A stretch of 64,000 nt of DNA from NCBI GenBank assembly GCA_019359235.1, contig JAHHHT010000016.1, positions 124,001 through 188,000 on the forward strand, written 5' to 3'. The DNA comes from Oscillatoria princeps RMCB-10 (lineage in GTDB: Bacteria > Cyanobacteriota > Cyanobacteriia > Cyanobacteriales > Oscillatoriaceae). The notes beneath the pieces are model-generated. The model had not been told where the DNA came from, made no database searches, and saw only the letters and a program-made list of their open reading frames with translations. Shown here in pieces: positions 52,803 to 60,214 of this stretch (position 1 is the stretch's first letter; every line of letters starts with the position of its first letter). The position numbers were made by a program, and so were the translations under genes.

Positions 52803-53537
52803 ATGGGAAACTGGACTGACACCCTCAAAAGATTCCTCAACTTATTCCTCAAGTCCCACTGTCCCCTATGCCAGCGCCCAGCGGAGGCAGAGCTGTGCCG
52901 GTACTGCCACCGGCAGCTCCAGCGCTGCCAGCTGGCCAATCCGGGCCAATTGTGGCAAGACCCGATGCCGGTATTTGTCTGGGGGGCGTATAGCGGCACT
53001 CTCAAACGCGCCATAGCGGCGATCAAATATGAAAACCACCCCGAGTTGGCCAGACCTCTGGGCCACTGGCTGGGAGAGGCTTGGCGCAACGGTCAGGGTG
53101 CCGCCGGCGCACGGGTGACGGTTGTCCCCATCCCGCTGCACGCGGCGAAGCTAAAAAAGCGGGGCTTTAACCAGGCGGAGTTGCTGGCTCAATATTTTTG
53201 CGAGGTGACGGGTTTGCCTTTACAAAGAAACGGTTTGGAGCGGATTCGCGAGACGGAGGCCCAGTTCAGCCTGAGTGGGGCTGAGCGGGAGCAAAACCTT
53301 GCCGGCGCTTTCACGGTGGGAAAGGGATTTCGCCACCGGCACCAGAGAGCCGGTTCTGTGCTGTTGCTCGATGACATTTACACCACCGGCGCTACGGTTC
53401 GCTCCGCCGCTCAGACGCTGCGCTCCGCTGGGATTTCGGTGTGCGGTGTGGCGGCGATCGCAACAACGGCTGTTTTGAACCGCCCCCGTGAAGGAGCGCC
53501 AAGGAAGAACACGGGAGAGAGAGGGGCAGAGAAATGA
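52803..53537 (+). CDS. comF: ComF family protein, intact copy
   Basis: This 244-residue protein has a zinc-binding N-terminus (CPLCQRPAEAELCRYCHRQL) and a phosphoribosyltransferase fold with the PRPP-site motif VLLLDDIYTTGATV. ComF is needed for DNA uptake in transformable bacteria and is present in cyanobacteria. The ATG at 52803 aligns with the truncated sister copy at 49451. A strong hairpin follows. dprA in this window is another transformation gene. Confidence 0.9.
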   Translation: MGNWTDTLKRFLNLFLKSHCPLCQRPAEAELCRYCHRQLQRCQLANPGQLWQDPMPVFVWGAYSGTLKRAIAAIKYENHPELARPLGHWLGEAWRNGQGAAGARVTVVPIPLHAAKLKKRGFNQAELLAQYFCEVTGLPLQRNGLERIRETEAQFSLSGAEREQNLAGAFTVGKGFRHRHQRAGSVLLLDDIYTTGATVRSAAQTLRSAGISVCGVAAIATTAVLNRPREGAPRKNTGERGAEK

Positions 53538-53581
53538 ATTGTGAAATTATCGCGGTTCTCACGCTTGATGAAGTACGCCCC

Positions 53582-53614
53582 AGAACCCCGGTTTCTTTAA
53601 GAAACCGGGGTTCT
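53582..53614. terminator. perfect 16-bp hairpin of the AAACCCGGTTT family
   Basis: AGAACCCCGGTTTCTT and its exact inverse flank a single T. It lies between convergent comF and ribokinase genes and probably ends both transcripts, though it lacks a long T run. Confidence 0.6.
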
Positions 53615-53650
53615 CAATACCTCACTAATATGCAAACCGCTATCGCAACT

Positions 53651-54580
53651 CTAAAGTTCCACGCCTCTGTCTGTGAGAAATGCCTCGAATTCGTGCCGGT
53701 GGGGCAGAGAGGGCTGAGCGCCGGCTTTGGTGGCGCACAGAGCGCCGGCAGCTGCGCCCCAGATGACGGCTTGGCGCAGGGGTTTGCCGGCTGCGATCGC
53801 AGCGGCGAGGGCACCGTTGAAGGCGTCACCGGCAGCTACCGTGTCAGCAACTCGGACGGGAAACGCCGGCACAAAGAAGCTTTCTTCCGCTGTGGCGCAG
53901 AAGACGCCGCGAGCGCCCAGCTTGACAATCGCCGTGCCGGCACCGCGCCGGCGGAATTCGGCTGCGGCGAGGGCTGCGGTTTCGGTGTCGCTGACGGGAA
54001 AGCCGGCTAGCTGGGACGCTTCGATTTCGTTGGGGGTGATGATGTCCGCCAGGGAGTAGAGTTCGGCGGGGATGTCGGCGCGTGCCGGTGCGGGGTCGAG
54101 TATCACCGGCACCTGTGCGCGGCGGGCGGCGCGGGCGGCGGCGAGGACTGCGCTGAGGGGAATTTCTAGCTGCAGCAGCAAGGCGGCGGCTCCGGGGAGC
54201 AGTTGCGCGAGGCGATCGCAGTCTGTGTCGCCGGCGCAACCGTTGGCACCGGCAACGATGATGATGGTGTTTTCCCCCGCGTCGTCTGCTGCGATCGCAG
54301 CGATGCCGGTACTGGCGGAGGGGTCAGCCGAGACGCTGCCGGTGTCCACACCGGCGGCTTGCAGACTGGCGAGCAGTTCCTTCCCGAAGCTGTCGTCCCC
54401 GACGCGCCCCACGAGGCGTGCCGGTGCGCCCAGGCGGGCGGCTGCGACTGCTTGATTGGCACCTTTGCCCCCAGGGGCGGTAAAAAAAGTGTGACCGGCA
54501 ACTGTTTCGCCGGGGACGGGGAGCCGGTGGGTTTTGGCTACCAAGTCCATATTAATGCTGCCGAAAACGATGACGCTCAT
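53651..54580 (-). CDS. rbsK: ribokinase (PfkB family)
   Basis: This 309-residue enzyme phosphorylates D-ribose at O5. PfkB hallmarks are VFGSINMDLV at the start, TAPGGKGANQAVAAARLG, TPNEIEASQL and the catalytic ADTVAAGDAFNGALAAAI with the Asp base in AAGDAF. Length is normal. No rbs transport genes are adjacent. Confidence 0.93.
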   Translation of the reverse strand: MSVIVFGSINMDLVAKTHRLPVPGETVAGHTFFTAPGGKGANQAVAAARLGAPARLVGRVGDDSFGKELLASLQAAGVDTGSVSADPSASTGIAAIAADDAGENTIIIVAGANGCAGDTDCDRLAQLLPGAAALLLQLEIPLSAVLAAARAARRAQVPVILDPAPARADIPAELYSLADIITPNEIEASQLAGFPVSDTETAALAAAEFRRRGAGTAIVKLGARGVFCATAEESFFVPAFPVRVADTVAAGDAFNGALAAAIAAGKPLRQAVIWGAAAGALCATKAGAQPSLPHRHEFEAFLTDRGVEL

Positions 54581-54658
54581 GTTACTGATTTTCTCACGAG
54601 GGAGGGGGGAGTCAAGCCTGCCTCTAACCTTGAAGGTGGTTTTGCTATTTCCACTCTG

Positions 54659-54733
54659 ATATAGCAGTTCTAAATGATTTGCGCAACCGCCGGTGGCCCA
54701 GAAATCCGGTTTCTAAAAAAAACCGGGTTTCTG
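54659..54733. repeat. solo MITE-like end and AAACCCGGTTT pair
   Basis: ATATAGCAGTTCTAAATGAT (54659 on) resembles the ends of the 328-428 element but has no partner nearby. GAAATCCGGTTTCT and AAACCGGGTTTCT at 54700-54733 form an inverted pair. Confidence 0.55.
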
Positions 54734-54841
54734 AAATTTACACGCAGGTTATTGACGCGCGATATCATGTCTGGCAGGTGAATTGCAATTCCGATATGGG
54801 CGGGGGATTCGCAATGCCCCCGTCTCAATACCACAGGGGCT

Positions 54842-55006
54842 TTGCTAGAAAAGCTTTCAGCCGATATGGGAATTACCATATCGGAGTTAGTCGGGGTTCG
54901 CAAGGGCGGAAAGCCAGAACAGCAGGGGACTTGGGCGCTATGTCGTTATCAATCTCGGTCAGTGGTACTAAAATATATAGAAGACGCGCTCGCTTTCGAG
55001 GTGTGA
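54842..55006 (+). CDS. possible 54-aa ORF coupled to the next gene
   Basis: From TTG 54842 the frame reads LEKLSADMGITISELVGVRK and continues GGKPEQQGTWALCRYQSRSV to a TGA at 55006. The next gene starts at ATG 55008 (TGATATG), which suggests translational coupling. Residue usage looks protein-like and the start could be DNA-binding-like, but I recognise no family. The frame is open further upstream to about 54782 without an ATG, so it may be the tail of a decayed gene. Confidence 0.35.
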   Translation: MLEKLSADMGITISELVGVRKGGKPEQQGTWALCRYQSRSVVLKYIEDALAFEV

Positions 55007-55007
55007 T

Positions 55008-55391
55008 ATGACAGACTCAGTTCAAACCGGCTCTGCCGCCACTCTGGCCATCTCCCAGTCAGACATTGAATTCCTGGAGCGACTGCACACCTTCCGGGGG
55101 AAAGCAGAAGTTGTGCAGTTTCTGGAGAAATATCCATTTCTGGTTCCTACCTTGCGGTCAGCTCCCGAACAGATCCGCAGGCACTTTCCCGACGAGCAGC
55201 TATTCCTGCAGGTTGTCCGCGATCCAGAAATCCTAAACTGTGCGGACTTGGTACTGTCAATTTTGACAGGGCGCGAGCCAGAGGGGGCGCTCGACCGGCT
55301 CAATCACTTGGATAAAGAGTGGGAGCTGGGGCTCCCATACGAGGTGCGAAAGGTATTTGTTACCATTCTGGAGTTCCCCGATGAGTTTTGA
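55008..55391 (+). CDS. hypothetical cyanobacterial protein
   Basis: This 127-residue soluble protein has a helical segment SDIEFLERLHTFRGKAEVVQ followed by FLEKYPFLVPTLRSAPEQIR. A second part is LNHLDKEWELGLPYEVRKVF with VTILEF. I recognise this type as a recurrent cyanobacterial family of unknown function, sometimes in many copies per genome. It may be coupled to the small ORF ending 2 bp before it. Confidence 0.6.
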   Translation: MTDSVQTGSAATLAISQSDIEFLERLHTFRGKAEVVQFLEKYPFLVPTLRSAPEQIRRHFPDEQLFLQVVRDPEILNCADLVLSILTGREPEGALDRLNHLDKEWELGLPYEVRKVFVTILEFPDEF

Positions 55392-55581
55392 CTGGTTGCA
55401 GGTCATTTCTAACTTGAGCGGGCTGTAGGGAAAGCGGGGTGCGACCCGGCGCACCAGACTGGGGGATAACGAGCTAAAATGCCAAGTAAGTGTCAGGAGT
55501 GCCGGCGGGCGACCAAAAAGTTAAGGGTGGGAAACGCTATAAAATAACTTAGAAGAGAGCAAATTAACAGAGGTGCTTAAC

Positions 55582-56997
55582 ATGGGCAAATCGCAAATCG
55601 GCTCAGCCTTCCTGGCTGCAGTGGGAATGGCTTCCTGTACCGCGCTCCCCTGGGCAATTCAAACTCCAGCCGCAGCCCGCACTGCATTTTACGACGTACA
55701 GGGTCACTGGGCGCAATTGTGCGTAGAAGAACTGGCTGAGCGGGGAGTTTTCCTCGGTTTCGGGGATGGGAGCTTCCGCCCCAACGCCTCCGTGACGTGG
55801 GGGGAGTTTGCCACGATCGTAAGCATTGCCTTCCGCAAAGTGCCGGCAGCCAGCAGCGAAACCCCATCTGACGGCGCTCCCTCCCAAAGCCCGGAGATGA
55901 GGGCGTTTAACATCGCCCGCGAAACCGGCTTTCTCGCCGGCTTTCCCGGCGGCGTCTTCCAGCCTGACGCCCCGATCACTCGCGCTCAAGCGCTGGTTTC
56001 CCTCGCCAATGGGCTGAATTTCACTCCCACAACCTTTGCGGCTAGCGATCTAAGCTTGGTGTATGATGACGCCGCATCAATTCCGCCTGAGGCGGCAAAT
56101 GGGATTGCCGGCGCAACAGAAAAAGGTCTGGCGGTTAACTACCCCAATCTCCGGTTGCTCAGCCCGAATCGGGAAGCGACGCGAGGGGAAGTGGCTTCCT
56201 TCATCTGTCAAGCTCTCGCCAGTTCCGGGAAAGCCTCGCCGGTTCCGCCGCAGTATGTTGTCACGACACCCAACTCCGCCGGCGTGCAATCGGACGTTCA
56301 AACATCCGCCAACGGTTTGGTGCGGGCGCAACTGTTTTACGAGAAAGAAAACTTCGTCTACACCAACCCGCGCTTGCAAGTCAAGCGGGCGGATGAAATC
56401 CTGCTCGACACCCCCCTGCCGGTGGGGGCGGGAATTAACGCCAATTTAGGGTTCCGGCTGCAAGATTTAGATGGGGATAGGGAGCCGGAGATTTTGGTGG
56501 ATTTCTTCCCCCGCAATCGGGGCTGCTGCTCCTATTCCTTAATTTATCGCTACCTCCCCTCTTCCAGACAGTACAGTTACATCCAGCAGCCGTGGGGATA
56601 TGCCGGTTACAAGCTCAAAGACTTCGACCTCGACGGCATCCCGGAATTTGAGAGTTCGGATCGCAGATTTGGCGTGCAATTTGCCTCCAGCGCTCCGGAA
56701 GTCCCCTCCCCTTTGCAAATCTTGCAGTACCGGCAGGGGCAAATGTTTGACGTCACCCGCCAGTACCCCAGTTTAGTTGCTGAAAGTGCCAGCCTGCTGT
56801 GGGCGGACTATCAAAAACGGCGCTCCCAGAATCAGGACGTGAAAGCAGTTCTGGCTGCTTACCTGGCAGAAAAACACTTGCTCGGTGAGGGGCGGGAAGG
56901 CTGGAGTCAGGTGACCGACAGTTACGACGGCAGCGATCGCACTCAATATCTGGATTCTTTGCGCAATTTTCTCCGCACTACGGGTTATTATCGGTAG
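55582..56997 (+). CDS. SLH-domain protein with C-terminal repeat-poor beta domain
   Basis: The protein is 471 residues from the ATG at 55582 (GAGG 9 nt upstream). A signal segment (AFLAAVGMASCTALPWAIQT) is followed by three S-layer-homology-type repeats: YDVQGHWAQLCVEELAERGV with FGDGSFRPNASVTWGE, AGFPGGVFQPDAPITRAQAL, and SPNREATRGEVASF. From about residue 235 a beta-rich domain with FRLQDLDGDREPEILVDFF and FDLDGIPEF resembles VCBS/FG-GAP-like acidic loops. It likely binds cell-wall polymer or outer-membrane-linked peptidoglycan. Confidence 0.85.
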   Translation: MGKSQIGSAFLAAVGMASCTALPWAIQTPAAARTAFYDVQGHWAQLCVEELAERGVFLGFGDGSFRPNASVTWGEFATIVSIAFRKVPAASSETPSDGAPSQSPEMRAFNIARETGFLAGFPGGVFQPDAPITRAQALVSLANGLNFTPTTFAASDLSLVYDDAASIPPEAANGIAGATEKGLAVNYPNLRLLSPNREATRGEVASFICQALASSGKASPVPPQYVVTTPNSAGVQSDVQTSANGLVRAQLFYEKENFVYTNPRLQVKRADEILLDTPLPVGAGINANLGFRLQDLDGDREPEILVDFFPRNRGCCSYSLIYRYLPSSRQYSYIQQPWGYAGYKLKDFDLDGIPEFESSDRRFGVQFASSAPEVPSPLQILQYRQGQMFDVTRQYPSLVAESASLLWADYQKRRSQNQDVKAVLAAYLAEKHLLGEGREGWSQVTDSYDGSDRTQYLDSLRNFLRTTGYYR

Positions 56998-57021
56998 AGC
57001 TGTTGAGAGGGCACGCACCCA

Positions 57022-59094
57022 ATGACCAAGAACAAATTCCTCGTTCCGGGGGCGGGCACGGGGGCCCGCCCCTACTGGCTGGGAGCGAGTGTCGGGAGGC
57101 TCTGCCTCCCTTTCACTGAAAGTCAGCACAAATCTCAACCTTTTGCAGGGCATGACAAAGGGATTGCCGGCGATCACATAAGCATTGCAGGGCATGACAA
57201 AGGGATTGCCGGCGATCACATAAGCATTGCAGGGCAATACAAAAGGATTGCCGGCGACAACATAAGCATTGCAGGGCATGACAAAGGGATTGCCGGCGAT
57301 GACATAAGCGTTGCAGGGCATACGATCGCACGCCGGCTCAGCCTCCCTTTCACTGAAAGCCAGCAGAAATTTCGACATGCAGTAAGTGTCACCCTCTGGG
57401 TGGCGGTTTCTCTCTCCCTGGGTTCTTGCCAGCCGGCAACCCTTGAGCGGCACGCTGCCAAAAAGTCACCGGCACTGCAGGCGATGGCTGTCTCCGCTCA
57501 CCCTATGGCGAGCGATGCCGGTTTGGCTATGCTGAAACAGGGTGGCAATGCGGTTGATGCGGCGGTGGCGACGGCTTTTGTGATTTCTGTCGTCGAGCCT
57601 TTTTCCGCCGGCATCGGCGGCGGCGGGTTTCTGCTGCTGCGCCAGTCGGATACCGGCGAGACGAAAGCGCTGGACTTCCGGGAGCGATCGCCAATGCGGG
57701 CGACGGGCAACATGTACCTGGATAGGGCGGGAAAGGTGCGCCCTCAGGCGAGTCTGGATGGGCATTTGGCGGCGGGGGTGCCGGGAACTGCTGCCGGTCT
57801 TTATGAAGTCCACCGGCAGTATGGCAAGCTTCCTTGGGCAACTGTGGTGCAACCGGCAATTGATCTCGCTGGCGATGGCTTTGCTGTGGGTGAGAACTTT
57901 GTCAAATCCGCTCTTGGGCGCAAACAGGTGCTGCTGAGCAACCCCGCCGCCCGCCAGATTTTCACCCGCAACGGCAAAATGTATGCGGTTGGCGACAAGT
58001 TGGTGCAGCCGGATTTGGCAAAGACGCTCTTGAAAATTGCCGCTAACCCCCAGAGTTTTTACACCGGCGAGATTGCCCGCGCTATCGCCCTTGACATGCA
58101 GAAAAATGGCGGTCTAATATCACTGGAAGACTTGAAAGCTTACAAACCCATCTGGCGAAAGCCGGTATGTGGGGTTTTCCGAGTTTGGCAAATCTGCTCT
58201 ATGCCGCCGCCTTCTTCAGGTGGGGTTCATTTGCTGGAGATTTTAAATATTATTGGGGATACGGATTTGAAATCCCTGGGATGGCACCGTCCGGACGCGC
58301 TGCACCTGATGGCGGAAGCGATGCGAATTGCTTATGCTGACCGTTCCGAATATCTGGGAGATCCGGATTTTGTCAAGGTGCCGGTGGCGGCGCTCACCAG
58401 TCGCGCCTACGGTGCGTCTCGGCGCAAGGAAATTCAGATGAAACGCGCCAGACTTTCCAGTCAGGTGAAGCCGGTGGATGCAAAGACGCTCAGCCAGTTT
58501 GCTAAGGGTGAGTCTGAGGATACTAGCCAGTTGACGGTGGTGGACCAGCAGCGCAATGCGGTGAGCCTGACGTTTACGGTTAATGGGCCTTTTGGTGCTG
58601 GTGTGGTGGCGGCGGGAACGGGAATTCTGCTCAATAATGAGATGGATGATTTTGCTGCGGCTCCCGGCGTGCCCAACCTGTTCGGTTTGGTGGGCGGAGA
58701 GGCGAATGCGATTGCGCCAGGGAAAACTCCGCTGTCGAGCATGACGCCAACTATTGTCACGGAAAATGGCAAGTTGCGCATGGCTGCCGGCTCTCCGGGG
58801 GGGAGTACAATTATTACGACGGTGCTGCAGGTAGTGCTGAATGTGCTGGTGTATGATATGGATGCCGGTGGGGCGGTGGGTGCGCCGCGATTTCACCACC
58901 AGTGGTTGCCAGATAAGCTGCGAGTGGAAAGCGGGGGATTTGATGCGGAAACGCTCGATGAATTGCGCCGGCGGGGACACAAGATTGAGGAGCGAGCCGG
59001 TTGGGGCAATGCTAATGCAATTGTCGTGACGCCGGATGGGGGGTTGGATGGGGCTGCCGATCCGCGCGGCGAAGGTGCGGCGCGGGGGTTTTAG
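57022..59094 (+). CDS. ggt: gamma-glutamyltransferase with repeat-derived N-terminal extension
   Basis: The enzyme part (from about residue 150) hydrolyses glutathione-type gamma-glutamyl bonds: MASDAGLAMLKQGGNAVDAA, SAGIGGGGFLLL, DFRERSP and the autoprocessing site at EDTSQLTVVD (catalytic Thr codon 58522-58524), then GILLNNEMDDF. A lipoprotein-like signal (LWVAVSLSLGSC) lies just before. No ATG precedes it in frame until 57022, and the 120 residues between are read from 42-bp tandem repeats (GHDKGIAGDHISIA units). The native start was probably lost or is non-standard; a later GTG within the signal is possible. Confidence 0.88.
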   Translation: MTKNKFLVPGAGTGARPYWLGASVGRLCLPFTESQHKSQPFAGHDKGIAGDHISIAGHDKGIAGDHISIAGQYKRIAGDNISIAGHDKGIAGDDISVAGHTIARRLSLPFTESQQKFRHAVSVTLWVAVSLSLGSCQPATLERHAAKKSPALQAMAVSAHPMASDAGLAMLKQGGNAVDAAVATAFVISVVEPFSAGIGGGGFLLLRQSDTGETKALDFRERSPMRATGNMYLDRAGKVRPQASLDGHLAAGVPGTAAGLYEVHRQYGKLPWATVVQPAIDLAGDGFAVGENFVKSALGRKQVLLSNPAARQIFTRNGKMYAVGDKLVQPDLAKTLLKIAANPQSFYTGEIARAIALDMQKNGGLISLEDLKAYKPIWRKPVCGVFRVWQICSMPPPSSGGVHLLEILNIIGDTDLKSLGWHRPDALHLMAEAMRIAYADRSEYLGDPDFVKVPVAALTSRAYGASRRKEIQMKRARLSSQVKPVDAKTLSQFAKGESEDTSQLTVVDQQRNAVSLTFTVNGPFGAGVVAAGTGILLNNEMDDFAAAPGVPNLFGLVGGEANAIAPGKTPLSSMTPTIVTENGKLRMAAGSPGGSTIITTVLQVVLNVLVYDMDAGGAVGAPRFHHQWLPDKLRVESGGFDAETLDELRRRGHKIEERAGWGNANAIVVTPDGGLDGAADPRGEGAARGF
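57145..57322. repeat. 42-bp tandem repeat, about 4.2 units, with flanking direct repeats
   Basis: The unit begins GCAGGGCATGACAAAGGGAT and continues TGCCGGCGATCACATAAGCA; copies start at 57145, 57187, 57229, 57271 and 57313 (partial). CCTCCCTTTCACTGAAAG with CAGCA occurs on both sides (about 57107 and 57344). Because 42 is 14 codons, the array stays open on both strands. Confidence 0.85.
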
Positions 59095-59165
59095 CTTGTG
59101 GGGTGCCGGTGCGAGCTTAACGCACCCCACTTGATGCTAAAATAAAGAAGCAGTTAATAAATCTG

Positions 59166-59402
59166 ATGGCATTCGACCCCGTGACCACCAAACGCCTGGA
59201 GCAAGCCGGTATGGCAAGTCCGTCTGTATCCTCTCTTCCAACCGCGCCTGAGCAGCGAGGTGAGGCAGACATTATGGCTCTCAAAGAGCACGTGTCACAC
59301 ACTCATCCCGATTTCACGCCAGAAGAGTTAGAAGCTTTTTTGGTCTATCTATCTCTAAAACAAAGAAGAGCAGAGGTTTACCGGCGTCTTGCAAACTCCT
59401 AA
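59166..59402 (+). CDS. small antitoxin-like protein
   Basis: This 78-residue protein has no clear DNA-binding motif; the C-terminal half, PDFTPEELEAFLVYLSLKQR, is helical and acidic. It overlaps by 14 bp the Doc-type toxin gene that follows, and such overlap is usual for antitoxin-toxin pairs. Antitoxin function is inferred from context. In the similar Phd/Doc pairs the C-terminus plugs the toxin active site. Confidence 0.65.
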   Translation: MAFDPVTTKRLEQAGMASPSVSSLPTAPEQRGEADIMALKEHVSHTHPDFTPEELEAFLVYLSLKQRRAEVYRRLANS

Positions 59403-59787
59403 ATTTCTCTCTAAGTCTCTGGTGCTGGCACTTCACCAAGATATGATTAATGAGTTTGGTGGCCTTTCTGGGGTGCGAGATGAGGGGCTGTTAGATTCAG
59501 CACTGGCTCAACCGCAAGCGACGTTTGCCCAACAGCTGCTGCATCAAACTCTTCAGGATCAAGCCGCAGCATACCTTTTTCACATTTCCCGAAATCATCC
59601 GTTTCTAGATGGGAATAAGCGGACTGCCTGTGCTGCGATGGAAACTTTTGTAGAACTCAATGGCTGCAGGCTAGACTTATCGGATGAGGAGGAGTATGAG
59701 TTGGTGTTGCGAGTCGCTCAAGGCGAACTGACTAAAGAGGAAATCGCCAACTTTTTAGAGCAGCATTTACGGTGCGAACCCTTTTGA
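59389..59787 (+). CDS. Doc/Fic-type toxin (death-on-curing family)
   Basis: This 132-residue Fic-fold protein starts at TTG 59389 (FLSKSLVLALHQDMINEFGG) and contains the Fic motif HPFLDGNKRTA with its conserved His and Gly-Asn-Lys-Arg. Doc toxins phosphorylate EF-Tu and stop translation (family knowledge). The N-terminal ALHQDMINEFGGLSGVRDEG matches the Doc family start. It is translated from an overlapping start with the putative antitoxin. Confidence 0.9.
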   Translation: MQTPKFLSKSLVLALHQDMINEFGGLSGVRDEGLLDSALAQPQATFAQQLLHQTLQDQAAAYLFHISRNHPFLDGNKRTACAAMETFVELNGCRLDLSDEEEYELVLRVAQGELTKEEIANFLEQHLRCEPF

Positions 59788-59827
59788 AGGCTTAAACTAA
59801 AGAAGTCAAAATTGAATGGAACCTGCC

Positions 59828-60046
59828 ATGAGTGACCAACCGCGCGTGCCCGCTCCGGAAACCGCTATACAGCTGTTAGTAAATCTGCGCCAAACCCGCT
59901 TGTAAATGCTAGAATCTAATCTAGATATGGCTGAAATAAATGCTAAGTTAGAGCGGGATATTCGAGAGCAAAAGTTGCAGCGGTTGCGGCGTGCGACCGG
60001 CGACAGCTCTACAGCAGAGTCTCTGCTCTCTGAGTCAAACCTGTGA
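59828..60046 (+). pseudogene. small gene with an in-frame TAA
   Basis: ATG 59828 reads MSDQPRVPAPETAIQLLVNL then RQTRL and stops at TAA (59903-59905). The same frame continues at once with ATG 59906: LESNLDMAEINAKLERDIRE... to TGA 60046. The two parts look like one 72-residue helical protein interrupted by a CAA-to-TAA type change. They could instead be two coupled small peptides. Confidence 0.5.
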
Positions 60047-60059
60047 GAGCTTGTAGCTT

Positions 60060-60093
60060 GTAGGGTGCGTTAGCGAAGCGTAACGCACCCTAC
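60060..60093. repeat. GTAGGGTGCGTTA palindrome
   Basis: GTAGGGTGCGTTAGCGAAGC with its inverse TAACGCACCCTAC. The TTAGCGAAGCGTAA centre is a variant not seen in the other copies. A partial relative lies at 59098-59131. Confidence 0.75.
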
Positions 60094-60214
60094 TTCTAAT
60101 GTGGGGTGTCACCCTCACACACCGGCATTCGCCCCGACTTGACGAAAATTTCCCCCTCCTGTATAATCGTAAGAACACCAGGACATCCTGAAATTTGAGG
60201 GGTGCGAGCCGCCT

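Noticed and set aside
56773-57453. 226-codon minus-strand frame with repeated PCNAYVIAGNPFVM
   Set aside because: It is the reverse reading of the 42-bp tandem repeat and the end of the SLH gene; the repeat stays open on both strands by arithmetic.
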